Below are positions 56,229 to 64,000 of a stretch of DNA of 64,000 nt, one piece after another. Under the pieces are notes generated by a model, which saw only the letters and a program-made list of their open reading frames with translations, was not told the origin of the DNA and ran no database searches. Origin of the DNA: Rheum nobile (Eukaryota; Streptophyta; Magnoliopsida; Caryophyllales; Polygonaceae); the NCBI GenBank assembly GCA_027886185.1, contig WOAB01000226.1, forward strand, positions 1-64,000, in the 5' to 3' direction. The position numbers and the translations under genes were made by a program. Numbering within the stretch: the first letter of the stretch is position 1; each line of letters opens with the position of its first letter.

Positions 56229-57682
56229 CCTTGGATGATCCGGTCTCGGGCGGGACTTCGGTCCTTTCGATTTCGTTCGTTCTTTCTTATATTCGTATCA
56301 TTTTATTGTCGAATCTAACCTAGGGTTTCGTTATGGGTCGTTGTCGTAGGAATCTGTAATCCGACTTTCGTTCCCGTTCCGGACCCAGAAACCCATCGTC
56401 GCTCAATCGTTCGTCTAGATTAAGGCAAGTGGCGGTTCGCTCTTGCTTATCATTCCATGTTTCCATTAATTATCAATTCGTTTGGGAATAGATTTTATAA
56501 ATGATACGATTAAAACATGATATTATTATAGGTTGTATATATTGCTAGAAACAACGCTATTATATCTGTTATTACCATGATGGTATTGGTGTGGATTTTA
56601 TGTGTGAACTTATACATTATAGTTAGAACGAGTATTCGTAGGAACGCTATGTACCTTGCGAGGTCTAGTCGTTTCTTTATAACTGGTATTAGGAGGATTT
56701 TTCCCTAATACTATCTCTGGTCATGACTATACCCTTACTCAGGGTAGGTGCACACAGCTGGTGCCGACATTCAGAATTTATTCCCTCTGATATCTCTCAT
56801 GATGAGATAATATATCTTAAAAGCTTATAACGTAAATATACGTTTTGGAATTAAACAAGATAAGTGCGATTATGCACATAATTAATATACCCTCGGGCAA
56901 GGAGTACAACGTGGAAACCGCCTGGACTTCGATTAGAGTAAGTCCTCCTTCCAAATCTGAATTCACATTACATGGTGAGGTTGGTCGTGAACCCAAACGG
57001 TCAAGTCTTTTTAAACGCTTGTGTGAAATTATAATGTTCCCGAACACTTGTCATACTTTCCGATAAGACTTAATCTTTTGGAGTCTTCTCTTCATACGTT
57101 TCCATAAGACTCGATCTTCTGGAGTCTTCTCTTGATCTTTCTGTTTCGTATATTCCTATAGAAGTACCAAGGTTTACTATCGTTATCGGCTTTCATTCAA
57201 GAAGCGATGGGTCTAGCCTAATACGACTACTTAGAACCTTTCTGTTTTACCCTTGCATAGTCTTTTATTAGACTAACCAACCGGTTATTTTCCCTTGCAT
57301 GGTTGGCTGGTGTCATTCGTCTCATACGGCACATCAGGTAAACTTCCGTTCCGTGAAGGCTAGAATTTGACGATGAAGGCAGATGAAGTTTTAAGAGTTT
57401 TTATCCAGGTTGAAGATCCTAGGCGGGTGATCGCTTCGATCAAGACCCTTATGTTATTTATTTAAAAGACTTCCGCTGTATTAAACATATTTTGTATTTC
57501 TGTTGTATTTGGAATACGGATGTAATCCCGAGACTTTGGTTTCAATAAAGATTATGATATTTCATATTATCAATGTATTTTATGTTTTGTATGAATGGTT
57601 AAGCCTTGGGTGGCTTCGGATGTGAAATCTGAGGTCACTGGCGGTAATACTTTCAAGGAAATATTTGAGGGTGTTACAGATT

Positions 57683-57695
57683 TGGTATCAGAGCC
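57683..57695 (+). promoter_or_regulatory. Element C primer binding site (tRNA-iMet)
   Basis: TGGTATCAGAGCC four bases after the LTR end, complementary to the 3' end of plant initiator tRNA-Met. Confidence 0.92.
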
Positions 57696-57952
57696 GATTT
57701 TTTTTTTAAAACGGGTTGGGTTTTAAAAAAAAACGTGTTATTAAAAACAAAGATTTTGAAAACCGTTTACTCGTTTTGAACTAAGAATACTTTTTTTATT
57801 CAAAAATTTTGAATTTCTGAATAAACCTTACTTGGCAAAATGTATTGTTTTGAAATCTCTGCCGTTCTAGTCGTGCCTTCTTTCCAGCCTGATATAGTAA
57901 GTTCGCTTCTATATTTAGAAAGACTAATTCTTTTCTCGTCGCCCCGCAGTTT

Positions 57953-58552
57953 ATGGGCGCATTCATCTCTCATCTGAGGAACCCGAAGAAAGCCGAGGTG
58001 GCCCCGCCATCTCCAGTTAGGCTTGAGTTCCCGATTCCCTCGCCGTGCTTTGAGGTCGGGGAACCTAGTAGTCCACCCGAGGAGGTGAAGAACGTACTCG
58101 AGGAGTCGGTGGTGTTAGTGTCCGACAAGGCCAAGGTTCCTGCAACAAAGCCTGAAGCGGATCCTTGGGAGGACACTGAAGAAGAAGAGCAGGCACAGTA
58201 CCTTCGAGGGTACTACGACGACGACTTTGAAATTGAGGAGGATCCGGAGGAGGATCCAGAGGAGGACCCCGAGGAGGACCCCGAGGAGGACCTCGAGGAG
58301 TATAGCTACGACTTGGAGCACTTGCTGGAGGACAACGAGGACCTGGAAATGCAGATCATTTTTTCGAGTCCAGAGTTGTCGCCTGATGAGGAGTATACGC
58401 CGTTGTCCCCTGCCGCTTGGGAGGCGCTTGGGATCTCGGGTATTAGCGGGAGGAGTGGGCCGCTAGATGCACCGATGAACCCGCGGTTTATCCCCCACTC
58501 CGAGAAGGCCGATGGTGAGCCCTACTTCTCGGCACGTGCTTCATCAGAGTGA
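57953..58552 (+). CDS. Element C pre-gag ORF 1, acidic protein
   Basis: Not recognised. 199 residues, MGAFISHLRNPKKAE to FSARASSE, ending TGA at 58550. It is Pro/Ser-rich at first, then very acidic with a 12 bp tandem repeat coding EEDP (residues about 95-115), then EYSYDLEHLLEDNEDLEMQ and LSPAAWEALGISG. It lies between the primer site and gag, where plain Tekay/Del elements have only a leader. No stop interrupts it, unlike the downstream gag-pol, which hints at either youth of the repeat or constraint. Nucleic-acid mimicry or a chaperone role would be guesses. Confidence 0.6.
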   Translation: MGAFISHLRNPKKAEVAPPSPVRLEFPIPSPCFEVGEPSSPPEEVKNVLEESVVLVSDKAKVPATKPEADPWEDTEEEEQAQYLRGYYDDDFEIEEDPEEDPEEDPEEDPEEDLEEYSYDLEHLLEDNEDLEMQIIFSSPELSPDEEYTPLSPAAWEALGISGISGRSGPLDAPMNPRFIPHSEKADGEPYFSARASSE

Positions 58553-58553
58553 G

Positions 58554-59072
58554 ATGGCTTCCTCTGAGGCTCGTCGCCAGGTAGAAGAGATGGTTGAGCG
58601 TGCTCGCATAAGGGCAAGGCCTTGGGAGGCGATGGGTACACCGAGGGTGGTCCCGACCCAACAGGTCAGGCCTAGGCCCCGAGTACTGGAGGAGCGACTG
58701 GAGGAGTGGTCGAACTCCTTATACGACATGGAGGAGAGGACATACGAGACTGAGCTCGGTCTCTCCCGAATGCTTGGGGACGTCCACGAGCTCCAGGAGT
58801 ATATTCGCCAGGCTAGGTTGCTACTCGACCCTTTGTATGAGGTGAACATAGCAGACTTCCAACCAGGATTTCTGGAGGATTTTTGCTACCCACCGGGATC
58901 CGATAGGACTATACCGAGTGTTTCCGCACCTAGGGAAAGGCCGAGGAATGAGCCGTGTGATCCAGAGCCGAGTAGGGCAAGGAGTCCGACGCCAGACCCC
59001 GATGATAGACCCCGTTCGAAGAAGTTGTGCATAAGAGCTCCTGATTATAGGAAGCTTTTCAGGGCACCATGA
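58554..59072 (+). CDS. Element C pre-gag ORF 2, helical protein
   Basis: Not recognised. The ATG at 58554 follows the stop of ORF 1 by one base (TGAGATG), in a different frame; the frame is open from 58512, so the two ORFs overlap. 172 residues: MASSEARRQVEEMVERAR, then a likely coiled coil (LEERLEEWSNSLYDMEERTY, MLGDVHELQEYIRQARLLLD), a short FCYPPGSDRT segment, and a basic, Pro-rich tail (DPDDRPRSKKLCIR) that may be a nuclear signal. It could be made by reinitiation or frameshifting after ORF 1, or the two may be one ancestral ORF split by an indel. Confidence 0.6.
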   Translation: MASSEARRQVEEMVERARIRARPWEAMGTPRVVPTQQVRPRPRVLEERLEEWSNSLYDMEERTYETELGLSRMLGDVHELQEYIRQARLLLDPLYEVNIADFQPGFLEDFCYPPGSDRTIPSVSAPRERPRNEPCDPEPSRARSPTPDPDDRPRSKKLCIRAPDYRKLFRAP

Positions 59073-59321
59073 TGGGAGCCGGTGTTGAGCGCTTAGCGTT
59101 TTCTTTTCTAGTGTTTTGTCGTTTCGTTTTGGTAGCATTGTATTCTCCAAGCAATTTTGTCTTGTCGCTTGGAAGAGTTTTCCGATGTAGACCCTATCAA
59201 ACTCAGTTTCAGTTCATCAATGAAGGTTTACCAGTTGATCTATTTTGAGTCAATTTTATACGTTATGCATGTTGAGATGATATTAATGTTGCGAAATACT
59301 TGGAATTTGATCGATAAACAG

Positions 59322-60434
59322 ATGGTGAACACAAGGAACAACATTCGTGCTGGGGCTGGGCCAAGCAACAACCCCAGACTGAATTTGGGGAATACCGCGA
59401 ATCCATTGGATGAGAACGAGTCTGTTTCTCACAACAATCCAGTGGGCAACGAGCAAGTTCCGGTCAATGCTCCAGTTATTTTTGATGCTGTGGCAATTGA
59501 GGCTATTCGGGGGATTGTGATGCAAGCAGTCACCGATATTATGCGACCAATCGCGTCTCAGGCACAAGGTGTGCCAATTCCTCTTGTGGTCCCTAGATTC
59601 GAGGAGCCAGCTATCCATGTACCCCATGAGGATGCGGTCAGGAACAGAGGCAATTATGGTCGAGCACTGAATGCCATTAGCTCTATGAGGCCTGACAGCT
59701 ATGATGGGAAGGGAGAGCCAGTCAGAGTGGCATATTGGTTCTCGCACATGGAACGACTGTTTAGAAACGTCGAGTGCACTGAAGCGGAGAAGGTGCACAT
59801 TGCTTCCCTTCAACTGAAGGAGGTGGCTAGTGAATGGTGGGAAGGCACCGGTCTAGTTGATCACCCTGGGTTGAACTGGGGAATGTTTAAGGCAAAGATG
59901 ACTGATCAATTCTTTTCCCGAGCTATGAGGGAAGAGAAGCATAAGAAGTTTCTCTATCCGAGGACGGATGGATTGAAAGTGACTGAGCTTGCGGCCAAGT
60001 TCAATCACCTGTTGCAGTACGCTGGGCCGGAAGTGTCCAGTAATGAGCAGAAAATATGGCATTTCCATGAGTGGATGAATCCGGACATTAAGCCACTGAT
60101 GGTACATCACAGATGCTCTACTCTGGAGCAGTACGTGGATGCAACTTATAAGTTGGAGGTGACTCTGGAGGAGTCGGCTAAAAAGCGCAATCGCCAGAGA
60201 TCGGCACAAAGCCAGCCTCAGGCAGGTGGGTTCAAGCGACCCGCGCCACCGTCAAACTTTGTCAAGTCTGGCCGAGCTAGAACAGAGATGACTCACAGAG
60301 GGTCTACGCAACGTTCGGGCCAGGGAAAGAATCCGATCCAGTGCTACAACTGTGGTACACCCGGGCACAAGAGTAATGAGTGTCTGAATGAAAGGAAGAC
60401 GTGCTTTGGCTGCGGGAAGGAGGGGCACTTGTAG
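59322..60434 (+). pseudogene. Element C gag
   Basis: ATG at 59322 (MVNTRNNIRAGAGPSN) is the usual Ty3 gag start; the frame is open upstream without meaning. Capsid domain: RPDSYDGKGEPVRVAYWFSH, HIASLQLKEVASEWWEGT, FKAKMTDQFFSRAMREEKHK, LTVTELAAKF-type FNHLLQYAG. Two zinc knuckles follow: CYNCGTPGHKSNEC, intact, and CFGCGKEGHL, in which a TAG (60432-60434) closes the frame before the final Cys. The sense continues in the same frame into protease. Confidence 0.92.
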
Positions 60435-61322
60435 ACATTTTGTCCGCAGAGGAGACAGAAAGGAGCTGAGTCACATCAAGGGTCCGTTAGTCATAACAAC
60501 CCACCCCGATTCAGACCAGTGGAGGCTCCTAGTCCTTCGACGCAGACAACTGCGCAGAACAAGGGGAAAGCCCTAGCTGCTTCAGGAGGTCAAGGTCAAC
60601 GATTCTACGAGATGCGTGAGGCTGATGGACCAAATGCTCCTACTGCTCAAGGTACTCTATACCTCCATTCTACTTCTGTGTGTATACTTTTTGATTCAGG
60701 TGCTACTCATTCTTTCATTTCGGAAAGTTGCGTAAGTAAGCTAGGTTTAGTATACAATGAGGCTTGTGAGCCTTTCATAGTCAATCTTCCCAATGGTGAA
60801 CATTTAGTAGGATCCAAGCGTCTGTCGGAATTTTTGATTACTATTCAGGGTAGAAAGTTCGAAGCAGATTTGATCTGTATAGCCATAGCTCCATACGACA
60901 TTATTCTCGGTATGGATTGGCTGACGCATCATGGAGCGGTGATCGATTTCAATTCAAGGACTGTGACAGTTTCATCCGGGGGCCAGTTTGTATGCAAGTT
61001 CAAGAGTCGAAATGACGCTGATAACGGCAAGCTCATCAATGTGATGGCTGCATGTAAGCTACTTCGACAAGGTTGTGTCGGGTACCTGTGCTACCTGGAT
61101 AAGCCCAAGAAAGATGAGCCGTCAGTTCTTGATATTCCGATCATTCGTGAGTTCTCGGATGTCTTTCCGGAAGATATTCCCGGTTTACCCCCGAATCATA
61201 ACGTAGAGTTTACCATTGATCTCGAGCCTGGTACCGCGCCAATCTCCAAGGCACCGTACCGGATGGCTCCAGCTGAGATGCAAGAGTTGAAGAAACAACT
61301 CGAGGACCTTCTTGAGAAATGA
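60435..61322 (+). pseudogene. Element C protease and RT leader
   Basis: Same frame as gag after the TAG. The aspartic protease active site is ILFDSGATHSFIS; the flap and C-terminal block are YDIILGMDWLTHHGAVID. The RT leader follows: IIREFSDVFPEDIPGLPPN, TAPISKAPYRMAPAEM. Stop TGA at 61320-61322 stands where relatives have Gly (LLEK-G-I). Confidence 0.92.
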
Positions 61323-62165
61323 TATATAAGGCCGAGTGCATCACCTTGGGGCGCTCCAGTTTTGTTCGTCAAAAAGAAGGATGAATTATTCCGACTTTGT
61401 ATCGACTATCGAGAGTTGAATAAAGTCACGATCAAGAATAAGTATCCGTTGCCGAGGATTGATGATCTGTTGGATCAATTGCAAGGAGCAAAAGTCTTTT
61501 CCAAGATCAATATGAGATCTGGTTACCATCAGCTCAGGATTCGTGAGGAAGACATTCCGAGGACTGCATTCCGGACGAGGTATGGCCACTATGAGTTCGT
61601 AGTCATGCCATTTGGCCTTACCAATGCTCCGGCGGTCTTCATGGATCTGATGCATCGATGTTTCCACCAATACCTGGATAAGTTCGTGGTGGTCTTCATC
61701 GATGATATTTTGATCTATTCCCCGAGTGAGGAGGCTCACGAGGAACATCTTCGGATCACCTTGTCAGTCCTTAGACAGAATGAGCTGTACACAAAGTTGT
61801 CTAAGTTTGACTTCTGGATCAAAGAAGTGGCTTTCTTAGGCCATGTGATCAATGAGGATGGGGTTATGGTTGATCCCCAGAAGATTGAAGCGGTAGCCGA
61901 CTGGAAGCGGCCTCAGAATGTGAAGGAGGTGCGCAGTTTCTTAGGACTCGCTGGATATTATAGACGGTTCGTGGAGGGATTTTCTAAGATCGCTCTACCT
62001 ATGACCGGTTTGCTCCGCAAAGTTCACAAGAAGTTTGTCTGGGATGACAAGTGCGAGGCCAGTTTTCAAAAGTTGAAGCAGTGTCTGACTTCCGCACCAG
62101 TGTTAGCGCTACCAGAAGGGAATGATGATTATGTGGTCTATAGTGATGCTCAAAGAATGGGTTAG
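61323..62165 (+). pseudogene. Element C reverse transcriptase
   Basis: RT blocks in order: RPSASPWGAPVLFVKKKD, LCIDYRELNKVTIKNKYPLP, FSKINMRSGYHQLRI, YGHYEFVVMPFGLTNAPAVF, catalytic VVFIDDILIYS, FLGHVINEDGVMVDPQKIE, VRSFLGLAGYYRRFVEGFSK. Domain ends VYSDAQRMG with stop TAG at 62163 and a frameshift at about 62160 into the RNase H part. Confidence 0.92.
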
Positions 62166-63951
62166 GGTGCGTACTGATGCAGAAGGGGAAAGTTATTGCG
62201 TACGCATCTCGACAATTGAAAACCTATGAGGCAAACTATCCGACGCATGATCTGGAGTTAGCAGCTGTAGTATTTGCGTTGAAGATGTGGAGGCACTATC
62301 TCTATGGTGTAAGATGTCAAGTCTTCATCGATCATAAGAGTCTCAAGTACGTGTTCACTCAGAAGGAGCTGAATATGAGACAACGTCGCTGGTTAGAGCT
62401 ACTCAAAGACTACGACATCGAGTTACTGTATCATCCGGGCAAGGCTAACGTAGTAGCCGATGCATTGAGCCGGAAGACACCGCACGAGACTGTAGTGGCT
62501 CTACTCACTGCTCAGACCAAGCTGAACCAAGGGTTGTGCGAGATTGAAGTCTTGTACGATCAGCGTCGAGGATACCTGAGTATGCTAGAGATTCAGGCTA
62601 CGCTACTTGATCAAATCAGGGAAAAGAAGATTGACGACGTGGTCTTGGTAAATCTAAGCAGCGAAGTGATGGACGGGAAAGCTCCCGGATTCGTGATTTA
62701 GGAGGATGGATCACTCTGGTTTCAGGACCGGATTTGTGTGCCTGACGTTGATGGTCTTCGCCAGTTGGTGATGAAGGAGGCTCATTCGTCATCTTACTCT
62801 GTACATCCAGGCTCTAATAATATGTACACGGACCTCAGGAAGAAATTCTGGTGGCCCAACATGAAGTGGGATGTAGCGGAATTTGTGGCGAAATGCTTGA
62901 CCTGTCAGAAAGTCAAGATAGAACACCATAGACCAGGTGGTGAATTGCTACCTCTTCCAGTGCCAGAGTGGAAATGGGAGGATATCGCTATGGATTTCGT
63001 CACAGGGTTGCCAAAGACTCAGAGTCAAAAGGATGCGATATGGGTAATCATTGACATGCTCACGAAGAGTGCTCACTTCGTGGTTATCAAGTCAACATGG
63101 GGAACCCAGAAGCTATCGGAAGTGTTCCTATACGAGATTGTCCATTTGCATGGTACACCAAAGACCATTGTATCAGATCGTGATGGTCGATTCATGTCGA
63201 GATTCTAGAAGGAACTCCACAAGGCCATGGGAACCGAGTTGAGGTTCAGTACTGCGTTTCATCCTCAGACAATGGACAGTCTGAGAGGACCATCCAGACA
63301 TTGGAAGATATGCTGAGAGCTTGTGTACTTGATCGTCCGACTAGCTGGGAGAACAGCCTAAGTCTGATTGAGTTCACATACAACAATAGGTGGCATGCTA
63401 CCATTAAGATGGATCCATTCGAGGCTTTGTACGGTCGGAAGTGCAGATCTCCGATTTGTTGGGATGAGAATGCCGACAAGGTTCTGCTCGGACCAGAGTT
63501 AGTCGAAAGGACTGCCTTGGACATTGCATTGATCAGACAGAGGATGTTGACAGCTCAGAGTCGACAAAAGTCTTACGCAGATCTGAAACACAGGAATGTC
63601 GAGTTCGAGGTTAGTGACAAGGTGTTTGTCAGGGTGTCGCCATCCAAGGGAGTGTTCAGGTTTGGAAAGCGTGGGAAGCTTAACCCTCGCTACGTGGGAC
63701 CGTTTGAGATCCTTGACAGGGTGGGGTCTCTAGCGTATCGTTTGGCATTGCCACCGTCGGCACATCCAGTGCATAACGTGTTCCACGTGTCCTTGTTAAG
63801 AAAGTACATGCCAGATGCGTCTCATGTGCTGAGTTATGAAGACATCGAGATTCAGGCAAATGGTACCTACGAAGAGATACCTGTGCGTATTCTCGAACGT
63901 CGTGAGAAGCAGTTGCGGAACAAGCTAGTACCATTAGTATGGATCCTTTGA
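62166..63951 (+). pseudogene. Element C RNase H and integrase
   Basis: RNase H: KVIAYASRQLKTYEANYPTH, ELAAVVFALKMWRHYLYG, VFIDHKSLKYVFTQKELN, NVVADALSRK. Stop TAG at 62699. Integrase: zinc finger (AHSSSYSVHPG, CLTCQKVK), MDFVTGLPK, IVSDRDGRFMSRF with the two Asp present, then TAG at 63206-63208 at a usual Trp, and a frameshift near 63270 that hits the catalytic-Glu block. The rest resumes (ENSLSLIEFTYNNRWHATI, FEALYGRKCRSP, HPVHNVFHVSLLRKYMPD). After the stop at 63949, EEVTWETWETE at the window edge looks like the end of a Tekay chromodomain. Confidence 0.92.
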
Positions 63952-64000
63952 TCCAAGGCTGGATCTGAAGAGGTTACTTGGGAAACCTGGGAGACTGAAG

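Larger units (their letters stand above)
55398..57678 (+). repeat. Element C 5' LTR
   Basis: 2281 bp, TGTAATACCCC...GGGTGTTACA, related to the solo LTR at 26028. It holds two GC-word clusters, a CT microsatellite (55908-55939) and a probable poly(A)-type end near 57540 (CAATAAAG). A TATA-like TATAAAAGG at 55861 just upstream of the CT run could be the promoter. Confidence 0.92.
55398..64000 (+). mobile_element. Element C: Tekay/Del-type Ty3 retrotransposon, cut by the window end
   Basis: LTR 55398-57678, initiator-Met primer site, two extra ORFs, gag, protease, RT, RNase H, integrase and the start of a chromodomain-like tail. It is inserted in LINE ORF2 after TTCAC (55393-55397), but the right end and its target copy lie beyond 64000. 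Protein blocks (MVNTR start, FPEDIPGLPPN, PYRMAP, YGHYEFVVMPFGLTNAP) are those of the Tekay/Del lineage. Inactive: at least five stops and two frameshifts in pol. Confidence 0.93.

Overview
This is nuclear DNA of a flowering plant, most likely a eudicot, from a heterochromatic (pericentromeric, centromeric or subtelomeric) region. The evidence is a long ~170 bp AT-rich satellite, plant LTR retrotransposons of the Athila and Tekay/Del type nested in one another, a plant mariner-like element with DD39D spacing and Stowaway-type ends, and one intact host gene of the plant AUF-type F-box family. I cannot name the species.

Layout. 1-16320: tandem satellite of about 95 monomers with telomere-like CCCTAAA words and local higher-order duplications. 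17143-21486: a complete mariner-like element with matching ends and a TA duplication; its minus-strand transposase has several stops, and it also holds an unexplained plus-strand ORF and two tandem arrays. 22679-23911 (minus): F-box gene, the only convincing host gene. 25297-29045: an element with long imperfect inverted ends (MULE-like) that carries a broken first-exon piece of a SelO-like gene and was later split by a solo LTR (26028-28706, 5 bp duplication ATGTG). 29480-30110: LINE reverse-transcriptase relic.

30650 to the window end is a nest of insertions in one LINE. The LINE has ORF1 and the start of ORF2 and is cut three times: by a 19.8 kb minus-strand Ty3 element A (31425-51192, duplication CAGCG); by a 2.4 kb non-autonomous LTR element B (52132-54560, duplication GTGAC); and by a Tekay-like element C (55398 to beyond 64000). 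Element A itself holds an Athila-like LTR fragment (34440-35469) and an 11 kb Athila-like element D (36414-47405, duplication GTTGC). Order of events follows from nesting: LINE first, A after the LINE, D after A. All polyproteins are broken by stops and frameshifts.

Most unusual signal: short GC-rich hairpin-like words (four-base arms CCGC/GCGG or CGGC/GCCG around a GACC, GACT or CCC loop) recur in at least four different LTR-element families in this otherwise AT-rich DNA, mostly spaced 20 nt start to start with variable spacers between. The two related Tekay-like LTRs carry such clusters at the same distance from the LTR start but with different arms that still pair. The two LTRs of element D differ in length by exactly one such 20 nt unit. 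I know of no description of this module.
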